Notes under the pieces: generated by a model
Databases searched by the model: none
What the model was told of the DNA's origin: nothing
Seen by the model: only the letters and a program-made list of their open reading frames with translations
Shown here: one piece after another, positions 7,842 to 15,654 of the stretch
Layout: each line of letters starts with the position of its first letter
Position numbering within the stretch: the stretch's first letter is position 1
Made by a program: the position numbers and the translations under genes
Source of the DNA: Desulfococcus multivorans
GTDB lineage: Bacteria; Desulfobacterota; Desulfobacteria; Desulfobacterales; Desulfococcaceae
Direction of reading: 5' to 3'
Assembly: GCF_001854245.1 (NCBI RefSeq)
Contig: NZ_CP015381.1
Location: 3,383,001-3,447,000 of the forward strand
DNA length: 64,000 nucleotides

Positions 7842-9007
7842 GTGATAAGCGCGAACCGACACTTCGGTGCGGTTTCACTACGGGCGCTGCCGCTGCCGCA
7901 GCCGTCCGGGGGGCGCTGTTGCACCTGATTGAAGGACGTTTTCCGGCGACGGTGATCCTCCCCCTTCCGACCGGTGAGGCCCTTACCATTCCCATCCACG
8001 CCTGTTCTTTCACCGCCGACGGCGGAGCGGAATGTCTGGTCGTCAAGGACGGCGGAGACGACCCCGACGTCACCCACAACGCCGTCATCGGCGCAAGGGT
8101 TCGTCTGGGGGCGCCACCCCGGGAATGCCGGGAGGCAGCTGTCGGCAACGGCGCGAATCCAGGGGTTGTCCTGCCGGATTTCGACGGGGGGCGAATCCGC
8201 CTCTTCGGCGGCACGGGCGTCGGGCGGGTCACCAAGCCCGGTCTTGAGGTGGCGCCGGGCGAACCGGCCATCAATCCGGAACCCCGCCGGATGATCCGAC
8301 AGGCTGTGCTGGATGTCCTTGCGGACCGCCGCGATATCGGCACGGTCTGTGTCGAAATCTTCGTCCCCGAAGGCGAGGCCATGGCGATAAAAACGCTGAA
8401 CGCCCGCCTCGGCATCCTGGGGGGTATTTCCATTCTGGGCACGACGGGCATCGTCCGCCCCATGTCCCACGACGCCTATATCGCCACTATCCGCGCATCC
8501 CTGTCAGTGGCCGAGGCGGCAGGGCTCGACACCGTCGTCATGACCACGGGCCGCCGCAGCGAACGGTTCGCCCAAGCCCTCTGGCAGGACCTTCCCGAGG
8601 AAGCCTTCGTGCAGATTGGGGATTTTTTCGAGACATCCCTCACGGCCGCCGCCACGGGTTTCCGCGAGGTCCGGATCGCCGTCTTTTTCGGCAAGGCCGT
8701 CAAGATGGCCCAGGGGATCCCCCACACCCACGCCGCCAAATCGGCCATGACGCTTCAACGTCTCTCGGAATGGGCGCTGGCGGTCAGCGGAGATGCGGAC
8801 TTCGCCGAAAGAGTGGCCCACGCCAACACGGCCCGCCACGCCTTCGAGTTCATCCGTGCCGAGCACCCGGCCCTTATCTCCCGGGTGGGCCGCGCCATGA
8901 TCGCGGCCGCTCGGCGGTTTTCCGGCGAAGGTTTCCGGATCCGCGGCGTGGTCTTCGATTTCGAAGGCAATCGTATTTTCGACGAAAACGGCGGTGCCGT
9001 ATCATGA
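7838..9007 (+). CDS. cbiD: Cobalt-precorrin-5B C1-methyltransferase (CbiD)
   Basis: 389 residues starting at an ATG that overlaps the cbiC stop. RCGFTTGAAAAAAVRGAL is the typical N-terminus; VKDGGDDPDVTHNAVIGA and the GGTGVGRVTKPGLEVAPGEP block are diagnostic, as is GGISILGTTGIVRPMS. CbiD is the SAM-dependent C1 methyltransferase specific to the anaerobic (early cobalt insertion) pathway, so its presence fixes the type of cobalamin synthesis. It overlaps the next gene by ATGA. Confidence 0.96.
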   Translation: MSDKREPTLRCGFTTGAAAAAAVRGALLHLIEGRFPATVILPLPTGEALTIPIHACSFTADGGAECLVVKDGGDDPDVTHNAVIGARVRLGAPPRECREAAVGNGANPGVVLPDFDGGRIRLFGGTGVGRVTKPGLEVAPGEPAINPEPRRMIRQAVLDVLADRRDIGTVCVEIFVPEGEAMAIKTLNARLGILGGISILGTTGIVRPMSHDAYIATIRASLSVAEAAGLDTVVMTTGRRSERFAQALWQDLPEEAFVQIGDFFETSLTAAATGFREVRIAVFFGKAVKMAQGIPHTHAAKSAMTLQRLSEWALAVSGDADFAERVAHANTARHAFEFIRAEHPALISRVGRAMIAAARRFSGEGFRIRGVVFDFEGNRIFDENGGAVS

Positions 9008-10278
9008 TCCCCGTCACGATCGTCGGCATCGGCCTCTCTCCCAGAGACCTCACCCCGGGCCATCTCGAGGCGATCGGGGAGGCCGAGGTTCTCGTCGGCG
9101 GAAAACGACACCTGAGCTATTTCCCGGATGTCCGTGCCGAAAAATTGGCGATCACCCGGAACATCGCCGAGATCGTCCCGTTCATCGCGGAACGGATGGC
9201 CGCTAAAAAGGTAGTTGTCCTGGCATCCGGGGACCCCTTGTTTTACGGCATCGGATCGGTCATCACGACCGCTCTCGGGGCGGAGAACGTACGGGTTCTG
9301 CCCAACATCACCGCCATCGGCGCCGCTTTTGCCAGGATCGGCATCCCCTGGAGCGACGCCCGCCTCGTCAGCCTCCACGGCCGCCGGAACGATGCGGCGC
9401 TCCTGGAGGCCCTCGCCTGTCATCACAAAATCGGTCTTTTGACCGACCCCATCCATACCCCCGCATGGCTGGCGGCCTTCATGACGGCGCATGGTTTCAC
9501 GGACTTCGACATGTGTGTCCTCGAAAAACTCGGCGCCGAAGACGAATCTGTTGCGTGGGTACCGCCGGTCGAGGCCGCCGGAAAGGTTTTCCGGTCGCCG
9601 AACGTTGTCATCCTGCATCGGAGACCGCCCGACAGAAAGGAGGCGTCGCCGCTCTATCCCGGGATGCCCGAGGCCGCCTTCATCCACGAAAAGGGACTGA
9701 TCACCAAACCCGAGGTCCGCGCCGTCACCCTGTCCAAACTCCGCCTTGGGGCGCCCGGTCTCGTTCTTTGGGATCTGGGTGCCGGCAGCGGCTCCGTAGC
9801 TATCGAGGCGGGTCTTTTCATCCGGACCGGCCGGATCGTTGCGGTGGAGCGGCGGGCCCATCGCATCGCCCATATCCGGGCCAATCAAGAACGGTACGGA
9901 ATCGAGCGGCTTGAAATCGTCCAGGCGACCCTGCCCGACGGCCTCGACGATCTGCCCGCCCCCGACCGGATCTTTATCGGCGGAGGCGGAAAAGACCTGG
10001 GGCGGATCATGGAAACCGCCGGGGCGCGTCTCAGGCCCGGGGGCGTCATGGTGGTAAACACCGTTTTGATTCAGAACATCGACGTCGCCCTGACCGGCTT
10101 CCGGAGGCTGGGGTTGGCGACCGACATCGTCCAGATTCAGGTGAGCGCCGCCAAAAAGATGCCCTGGGGCGATCGCCTCTCTCCACAGAATCCGGTGTGG
10201 ATTATCACCGGCGCTGCGTCGGAAAGCCCTCCGAAGGCCGCCGCGGCATCCTGCCGAGGTTCCGCCCGTGACGCTTGA
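9004..10278 (+). CDS. cbiET: Fused CbiE-CbiT precorrin-6Y C5,15-methyltransferase (decarboxylating)
   Basis: 424 residues combining two enzymes that are separate in Salmonella. The N-terminal half (about 1-205) is a tetrapyrrole methylase: VGIGLSPRDLTPGHLEAI and VVLASGDPLFYGIG. The C-terminal half (about 215-405) is a class I SAM methyltransferase: WDLGAGSGSVAIEAG and IFIGGGGKDLGRIMETA. Together they methylate C5 and C15 and decarboxylate the C12 acetate, as in CobL. The tail after VWIITGA is poorly conserved and overlaps the start of the U32 gene by 11 bases. The ATG overlaps the cbiD stop. Confidence 0.95.
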   Translation: MIPVTIVGIGLSPRDLTPGHLEAIGEAEVLVGGKRHLSYFPDVRAEKLAITRNIAEIVPFIAERMAAKKVVVLASGDPLFYGIGSVITTALGAENVRVLPNITAIGAAFARIGIPWSDARLVSLHGRRNDAALLEALACHHKIGLLTDPIHTPAWLAAFMTAHGFTDFDMCVLEKLGAEDESVAWVPPVEAAGKVFRSPNVVILHRRPPDRKEASPLYPGMPEAAFIHEKGLITKPEVRAVTLSKLRLGAPGLVLWDLGAGSGSVAIEAGLFIRTGRIVAVERRAHRIAHIRANQERYGIERLEIVQATLPDGLDDLPAPDRIFIGGGGKDLGRIMETAGARLRPGGVMVVNTVLIQNIDVALTGFRRLGLATDIVQIQVSAAKKMPWGDRLSPQNPVWIITGAASESPPKAAAASCRGSARDA

Positions 10279-11524
10279 CAGCCCCGCCGTCGAACTGCTT
10301 GCGCCGGCCGGCAATCCCGAGAAGCTCGAGATCGCCGTCTATTACGGTGCCGACGCCGTCTATCTGGCGGGTAAGGACTTCAGCCTGAGAAACTTCTCCG
10401 GAAATTTCACCCTGGAAGAACTGGACCAGGCCGTCACCTTCGCCCATCGAAACGGCGTACGGGTCTATGTGGCGTGTAATATCTATCCCCGAACCGATGA
10501 AACGGACCGGATCGCCGCCTACCTGGGGCAGTTGGCCGAGATCGGGCCCGACGCCGTCATTATTGCCGATCCCGGGGTATTCGCCGCAGCCCGGCGCATC
10601 ATCCCCGAAATCCCCATCCACATCAGCACCCAGGCCAACATCACCGGCCTCGACGCCGCCCGGTTCTGGCGGGATCTGGGGGCCCGCCGCGTCAATCTCG
10701 CCCGGGAACTCCCCCTCGATGACATCCGGAGAATCGCCGACGGCGTCGACCTGGAAATCGAGGCCTTTGTTCACGGCGCCATGTGCATCGCCTATTCGGG
10801 ACGCTGCCTTCTGAGCAGTTTCATGACGGGACGGGACGCCAACCGGGGACGGTGCAGCCATCCCTGCAGGTTTCATTACACCCTCATGGAGGCAAAGCGA
10901 CCGGGTCAATATTACCCAATCGCCGAGGACGGCCGGGGAGCCTATGTCTTCAATTCGAAGGACCTGTGCATGATCGCGCACATCCCGGAGATGATCGACG
11001 CCGGCGTCCGGTCCCTCAAAATCGAGGGACGGATGAAGGGAATCCATTACCTGGCATCAGTGGTCAAGGTTTACCGCGAAGCCATCGACGCCGCTCTTGA
11101 CCGTTCCGAAGGCCGTCGTTACGTTGTCCGGCCCGACTGGCGGGAAACCCTGGCGGGCGTCACCCGCCGGGGTTACTGCACCGGCTTTTATTTGAGGGAT
11201 CCCGATCAGATCGTTCCGGAATACAACCCGCCCGACAGCGAGATTCGGCAGGATTTCATGGGAAAAGTCCTGGAACGCCTCTCGGCCACCGATATTCTGC
11301 TGGATGTCCGCAACAAAATCACTGTCGGCGAGGCGGTAAGCGTCTTTTCCGCCAAAGGTCCCCCCCGGCCCGACGTGATCCGCCGCATCACGTCGGAAAC
11401 CGGGGATCGGCTGTTCCACGCCCAACCCAACAACCGGGCGATCCTGTCCCTTCGCGGCGGCGCCAGCCCCCTTGACCTGATCCATCGGGCTCCGGCCGAT
11501 CCTGCGCCGCTATCCGAAGAATGA
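10268..11524 (+). CDS. Peptidase U32 family protein (YhbU/TrhP/RlhA-like)
   Basis: 418 residues with a GTG start inside the end of cbiET. VELLAPAGNPEKLEIAVYYG and the block EAFVHGAMCIAYSGRCLLSS with cysteines in GRCSHPCR are the U32 signature, followed by SLKIEGRMKGIHYLASVVKV. U32 proteins were first called collagenases. Characterised bacterial members (TrhP, RlhA) instead help hydroxylate tRNA U34 or 23S rRNA, and others work with ubiquinone synthesis. The conserved Cys cluster suggests an Fe-S site. It closes the first corrin block but has no clear link to corrin chemistry. A terminator follows. Confidence 0.9.
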   Translation: MTLDSPAVELLAPAGNPEKLEIAVYYGADAVYLAGKDFSLRNFSGNFTLEELDQAVTFAHRNGVRVYVACNIYPRTDETDRIAAYLGQLAEIGPDAVIIADPGVFAAARRIIPEIPIHISTQANITGLDAARFWRDLGARRVNLARELPLDDIRRIADGVDLEIEAFVHGAMCIAYSGRCLLSSFMTGRDANRGRCSHPCRFHYTLMEAKRPGQYYPIAEDGRGAYVFNSKDLCMIAHIPEMIDAGVRSLKIEGRMKGIHYLASVVKVYREAIDAALDRSEGRRYVVRPDWRETLAGVTRRGYCTGFYLRDPDQIVPEYNPPDSEIRQDFMGKVLERLSATDILLDVRNKITVGEAVSVFSAKGPPRPDVIRRITSETGDRLFHAQPNNRAILSLRGGASPLDLIHRAPADPAPLSEE

Positions 11525-11531
11525 AAATGAA

Positions 11532-11562
11532 GCGGATTTATTCTATTCGCCGCATTTTTTTT
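11532..11562 (+). terminator. Probable intrinsic terminator of the first cob block
   Basis: GCGGAT (11532-11537) can pair with ATTCGC (11545-11550, one G-U), followed three bases later by a run of eight T (11555-11562). The stem is short, so strength is uncertain, but the position 8 bases after the U32 stop fits. Confidence 0.5.
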
Positions 11563-11567
11563 ATGTA

Positions 11568-11596
11568 TTGATTATATCCTTCTCCTTCGATATACT
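11568..11596 (+). promoter_or_regulatory. Sigma-70-type promoter for the PAS kinase
   Basis: TTGATT (11568-11573), a 17-base spacer and TATACT (11591-11596), in an AT-rich island between the terminator and the kinase gene. Transcription would start near 11603, giving a leader of about 55 bases. Its presence supports treating the signalling genes as a separate unit from the cob block. Confidence 0.6.
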
Positions 11597-11657
11597 GAAT
11601 TTAATATTGATTCGTCTCATTATGACCGGCCCCTAAAGCCCATCAAGGAGAAGGCCC

Positions 11658-13154
11658 ATGCACACCGATACTGAAAAGGAGTACCTGATCCGGGCCATCG
11701 ACGGCTTCAGGCGCAAGATCATCGTCGTCTCTCCGGAATACGTCATCCTTGCCGCCAACGCCTTCACGAAAAAACGATTCAGCAAGAACATCATCGGACG
11801 CCTCTGCCACGAGATTCTCTGGAACCTCGACACGCCCTGCGAGGAATGCCCCCTGGGACAGATCACCAAGACACGGTCACCCACGGTTATCCACAAATCA
11901 AGCTTTCTCACCCAGAAAAAGAACTACTGCCACTACTTCTACCCGCTTCCGCCGTCCGAGAACATGACGGACGAGATAGTAGACGCCATCGCCATGCTCG
12001 ACTTCGACATCCCCTTTGTGGAGGGGCTCGAAGAAAAGCTGCAGCGCTCAAACGCCTTCCTCAAGAACCTGATTCTGAGTTCCGTGGACGGCGTGATCGC
12101 CGCCGACCGGAAGGGTAAGATCTTCATTTTCAACGACGCCGCCGTGGAAATCACCGGGTACAGCATGTACGATGGGCTCCACAAACTCATGATCCAGGAC
12201 ATTTACGCCGAGAAGGGTTGTGCCTACGACATCATGAAAAAACTGCGGAGCAAGGATTACGGCGGGAAAGGCAAGCTGAAATTCCATCAGGTGGACATAC
12301 AGCACAAAAACGGCATGATCGTCCCTATCCGGCTGAACGCCGCCGTCGTCTATGACGGCAAGGAAGAGGTGGCGACCATCGGCTTCTTTCACGATCTTCG
12401 GGAAGAAATCAAAATGAAGGAAAAGCTGGAAAAAACGCGTCTGCAGCTCCTCCAGGCCGACAAGATGGCATCCCTGGGCAAGCTTTCCGCCGGCGTGGCC
12501 CACCAGCTCAACAACCCACTGGGAAGCATCACCCTCTTTACCAAGCTGGTGCTCGAGGAGTACGCGTTGGAAGAGAGCATCCGCGAGGACCTTTCCCGCA
12601 TCCTGAAAGACGCCCAACGCTGCCGGGACACGGTGAAGGAGCTCCTTGAATTCGCCCGGCAGACCCGTTACCAGATCAAACCCCACGACATCAACAGAGC
12701 CCTCTCGAGGACGCTGTTTTTGCTCGACAAGCAAACCCTCTTCCACAACATCGAGATTTGCAAACACTTTGCCGAGGGTCTCCCCATGGTGCCCGGAGAC
12801 ATCCAGCAGCTGAACCACGTTTTCATGAATCTCATCATCAACGCGGCCCAGGCCATGGGCGGGAACGGAAAGCTGTCGCTGAAAACCGAACACCTCCCTG
12901 CCAGGAACCAGGTGCTGATCGAAATTTCCGACACCGGTCCCGGGATTCCCGACGAGGTTCTTCCCCACATCTTCGACCCGTTCTACACCACCAAGGACGA
13001 GGGGGAGGGCACCGGCCTCGGGCTGAGCCTGGCTTACAGCATCATCAAGGAACACCACGGCCTCATCGAGGCCAGGAATGCGCCGGAGGGCGGTGCCGTA
13101 TTCAGCATCGAACTCCCCCTCGACATGCCCGAGACGACGGAAACCGACCACTGA
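11658..13154 (+). CDS. Cytoplasmic PAS-PAS sensor histidine kinase with N-terminal cysteine cluster
   Basis: 498 residues, no membrane segment or signal peptide. The N-terminal sensor (about 13-115) has cysteines at 50, 61, 64 and 91 (CHEIL...CEECPLG), a pattern that could bind metal, an Fe-S cluster or respond to redox. A second PAS domain (about 132-250) is followed by HisKA with AHQLNNPLGS (His282) and a HATPase domain ending DTGPGIPDEVLPHIFDPFYT and EGTGLGLSLAYSI. AGGAGAAGG precedes the ATG. It is followed by the RR-kinase gene 71 bases on, so the two probably form a phosphorelay. The signal is unknown. Confidence 0.92.
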   Translation: MHTDTEKEYLIRAIDGFRRKIIVVSPEYVILAANAFTKKRFSKNIIGRLCHEILWNLDTPCEECPLGQITKTRSPTVIHKSSFLTQKKNYCHYFYPLPPSENMTDEIVDAIAMLDFDIPFVEGLEEKLQRSNAFLKNLILSSVDGVIAADRKGKIFIFNDAAVEITGYSMYDGLHKLMIQDIYAEKGCAYDIMKKLRSKDYGGKGKLKFHQVDIQHKNGMIVPIRLNAAVVYDGKEEVATIGFFHDLREEIKMKEKLEKTRLQLLQADKMASLGKLSAGVAHQLNNPLGSITLFTKLVLEEYALEESIREDLSRILKDAQRCRDTVKELLEFARQTRYQIKPHDINRALSRTLFLLDKQTLFHNIEICKHFAEGLPMVPGDIQQLNHVFMNLIINAAQAMGGNGKLSLKTEHLPARNQVLIEISDTGPGIPDEVLPHIFDPFYTTKDEGEGTGLGLSLAYSIIKEHHGLIEARNAPEGGAVFSIELPLDMPETTETDH

Positions 13155-13225
13155 CCGCCGTCGGTTGACCGGACACCGGTTTCCCAAAACCCGGTCATGA
13201 AACATCGCACCGAGGATGATACGAT

Positions 13226-14770
13226 ATGGATGAAATCAATGTACTGGTGATCGACGACGAAGACGGTATTCGACTGGCCTGTCAGCGGATCCTCAACCGG
13301 ATGGGGTTCAAAACTTTTTCGGCCAACCGGGGGCTCGCGGGGCTGGAGATCATCAGAAAAGAGATGATCTCCATTGTCCTTCTGGACCTCAAGATGCCGG
13401 GAATGGACGGTCTGGAGGTCCTCCAGCATATCCGGGCGGAAGACCCATCGATTCTGGTCATCATCATCACGGGATTCGCCACCATCGAGACGGCCATCGA
13501 GGCCATGAAACAAGGGGCCTACGATTTCATCCCCAAGCCTTTCGAGCCTGAACACCTCCGCATGGTCGTCGAACGCGCCCGGGAAAAGCTTATCCTGACC
13601 ATGGAAACGGAGATGCTGGAAGCCCAGCGGAGAAAGACTCTCATGGATCTGGGTATGCAAAAAAGCCGGATCCGCACCATCCTGGAATCCCTTCCCAATG
13701 GGTTGGTGGTGACCAACACGCGGGGTCAGGTCGTACTGATGAACCCCGCCTTCATCCATCTCATGGGTCTTGATCCCTGCCGGACGACCGGAGAACGGAT
13801 CGAGGCTTACGTCGCCGATCCGGGATTCTGCAATCTGGTGATGGACATCTCCCAGGGAAAATACACCGTTGCCGACGACCCCCCAAGCTATGAGCTGGCC
13901 CTGCCCGACAACATCTACCTCATGGCCAAAGGCCGCCCGATTACGGGGGATGACGGCGAATGCATGGGGGCGGTGATTACCCTGGTCAACATCACCACCA
14001 TGAAGGTTCTGGACCAACTTAAAAGCGAATTCGTGGCGAAGGTCACCCACGAGCTGCGTTCGCCCCTCTCCACCATCCACGAACAACTGGCGCTGGTGCT
14101 GGGCGACATGATGGGGGACGATTCGAACGCCGACAAGGAGCAGGAACAGTATCTCCTCTTCCGGGCCAAGGAAAAGACCCAGGGACTGATCTCCCTCATC
14201 GGAGACCTCCTGGATCTTTCCCGCATCGAATCCGGGGCCGTCACCCGCGAACCCGTCCCGGTCAAGCTGGACGACCTGCTGAAAAGCATCGTGGATTTCC
14301 TGAACGCCCGGGCCGGCGCGAAACGTCAGACCCTCACCGCCGTTCTGCCTGAGCGGCCGCTGCCACAAATCACCGCCGACCCCATGGCCCTGGAAAGCAT
14401 CTTCGGCAACCTGATCACCAATGCCATCAACTACACCCCGGAGGGCGGTCACATCGAGGTGAGGGCGAGCAAGCCGGACGGCCGAATCCAGGTCGAGGTC
14501 TCGGATACGGGATTCGGTATCGATGAAAAATACCTGGACAAGATCTTCGAACGCTTCTACCGGGTCAAGAACGAAAAGACCCGTTTCATCACCGGCACCG
14601 GTCTGGGCCTGCCCATCGTCAAAAGCCTGGTGGATGCCATGAACGGCACCATCTCCGTCCAAAGCAGCGTGGACAGGGGCACGACTTTTACCGTGATCCT
14701 GCCCCTGGAGAAGACCGAAGAAGCGGTGTGCCCCCCTCCGAGTGAAACGATAAACAGCGTCACGACATGA
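13226..14770 (+). CDS. Response regulator-PAS-histidine kinase (receiver at N-terminus)
   Basis: 514 residues. Receiver domain at 5-120 with acceptor Asp54 (VLLDLKMPGMDG) and the Thr/Lys positions ITGFAT and PKPF; PAS at about 146-260; HisKA with VTHELRSPLS (His275); HATPase_c with ITNAINYTPEGG, DTGFGIDEKYLDKIFERFYR and TGTGLGLPIVKSL. The order is the reverse of classical hybrid kinases, so the receiver probably gates the kinase output. The upstream kinase (11658-13154) is its likely donor. There is no DNA-binding output; the CheY-like protein and sigma-54 activator next door are candidate recipients. Confidence 0.93.
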   Translation: MDEINVLVIDDEDGIRLACQRILNRMGFKTFSANRGLAGLEIIRKEMISIVLLDLKMPGMDGLEVLQHIRAEDPSILVIIITGFATIETAIEAMKQGAYDFIPKPFEPEHLRMVVERAREKLILTMETEMLEAQRRKTLMDLGMQKSRIRTILESLPNGLVVTNTRGQVVLMNPAFIHLMGLDPCRTTGERIEAYVADPGFCNLVMDISQGKYTVADDPPSYELALPDNIYLMAKGRPITGDDGECMGAVITLVNITTMKVLDQLKSEFVAKVTHELRSPLSTIHEQLALVLGDMMGDDSNADKEQEQYLLFRAKEKTQGLISLIGDLLDLSRIESGAVTREPVPVKLDDLLKSIVDFLNARAGAKRQTLTAVLPERPLPQITADPMALESIFGNLITNAINYTPEGGHIEVRASKPDGRIQVEVSDTGFGIDEKYLDKIFERFYRVKNEKTRFITGTGLGLPIVKSLVDAMNGTISVQSSVDRGTTFTVILPLEKTEEAVCPPPSETINSVTT

Positions 14771-14772
14771 AT

Positions 14773-14799
14773 CGGGGGCATCCGGCGTGGATGCCCCCG
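14773..14799. terminator. Hairpin between convergent regulator genes
   Basis: CGGGGGCATCC (14773-14783) pairs perfectly with GGATGCCCCCG (14789-14799) around a 5-base loop. It sits between the stop of the RR-kinase and the end of the CheY-like gene and could end transcription from both sides, although neither strand has a clear T run. Confidence 0.5.
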
Positions 14800-14835
14800 T
14801 TCCGAGGTCGGCCCGGAGTCGGCGTCCGACGGAAC

Positions 14836-15222
14836 TCAGGCCAGGAGATCCTTGACGCTCTGGACAATCTGCTCGGTGGAATCCGGGCCCTTGGGGATAT
14901 AATCGTCGGCCTCCATGCTGATGCCGTCGAAATGGGAGTAGCGGGTGGAGGTGACATGATCGGCCACTGCGGTGAGCATCACAATGGGGATATCCGAGAG
15001 ATTCGGATCCTTCTTCAACTCCGCACAGACCTCATACCCGTCCTTTTCAGGCATCATGACGTCCAGGACGATACAGTCGGGACGCTTCGCCCTGACCTTC
15101 TCGAGTGCCTCGTTCCCGTTGTAGGCCGCCTCGACGGCGAAACCGGCCTTTTTCAATCTTCCCCCGACGATGGAGATCACATCAGGCTCATCATCCACGA
15201 CCAATACGACTTTCTGGCTCAT
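14836..15222 (-). CDS. CheY-like single-domain response regulator
   Basis: 128 residues, receiver domain only: acidic pair VVDDEPD, acceptor Asp in CIVLDVMMPEKDGYEV, Thr in VMLTAVAD, Lys in DDYIPKGP. No output domain, so it acts by protein contact or as a phosphate shuttle. It has a strong AAAGGAGG ribosome site. A canonical sigma-54 promoter lies about 85-100 bases upstream of its ATG and a sigma-54 activator gene is divergent, which suggests its expression is switched by that activator. Confidence 0.93.
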   Translation of the reverse strand: MSQKVVLVVDDEPDVISIVGGRLKKAGFAVEAAYNGNEALEKVRAKRPDCIVLDVMMPEKDGYEVCAELKKDPNLSDIPIVMLTAVADHVTSTRYSHFDGISMEADDYIPKGPDSTEQIVQSVKDLLA

Positions 15223-15304
15223 AGTCTTCCTCCTTTGTTTAAAGATATTCCTGAAGCATCAAACGGTTGGCTGCATATCTTTTCGAACGGTTACCATAAG
15301 ACAA

Positions 15305-15320
15305 AGCAATCCCCGTGCCA
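15305..15320 (-). promoter_or_regulatory. Sigma-54 (-24/-12) promoter of the CheY-like gene
   Basis: Read on the minus strand the bases are TGGCACGGGGATTGCT: TGGCAC, five bases, TTGCT, with GG and GC exactly 12 apart, a full match to the RpoN consensus. It points toward the CheY-like gene; the start site would be near 15293. The divergent gene encodes a GAFTGA-containing sigma-54 activator. Confidence 0.75.
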
Positions 15321-15462
15321 TATGCCGTGATCTTTGACACAGTACCGGAAAAAACAGCACGAAAGCCGCTCTTCAGCGGATCGCTTCCTGACCGCCGCCC
15401 AAATCTCCAGCGCTGCCGGGCGTGATCGACGGCTTCGGCGCCCGAAGTTCCGGCCCAAGCGA

Positions 15463-15536
15463 TGCCGTTTTGGCACAAGCATGCCCGCAACCGCTTTATT
15501 TCCGAAGGGTTATCTACAAGAACGCCATTTTGGCAC
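15463..15536. promoter_or_regulatory. Pair of candidate activator-binding sites (UAS)
   Basis: Two related partly palindromic sites, TGCCGTTTTGGCA (15463-15475) and CGCCATTTTGGCAC (15523-15536), have centres 60 bases apart and lie about 150 and 210 bases upstream of the -24 element. This distance is typical for enhancer sites of sigma-54 activators. Binding by the adjacent activator is an inference. Confidence 0.4.
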
Positions 15537-15654
15537 GCGCCATTATGGAATACCTTTGATTTTCATTGCATCATGTGCTAACGCCCTATCAGCATATCTA
15601 AAACGCGGGAGCACGGCATGCCGTACTTCCAGGGCAAACGGAAAAGCGGAGATC

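Larger units (their letters stand above)
15223..15654. other. Divergent intergenic region between CheY-like and sigma-54 activator genes
   Basis: 432 bases with no gene. It holds the sigma-54 promoter (15305-15320), the two GCC-N5-GGC sites (15463-15536) and a perfect 12-base palindrome ACGGCATGCCGT (15613-15624) about 30 bases before the activator ATG, which could serve autoregulation. The frame of the activator stays open upstream of 15655, but that extension does not look like a receiver domain. Confidence 0.6.

Noticed and set aside
15460-15550. Two plus-strand TGGCAC words as sigma-54 promoters for the activator gene
   Set aside because: The first has GG-GC spacing of 11 instead of 12 and the second lacks a GC at the -12 position. 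They fit better as parts of GCC-N5-GGC binding sites.
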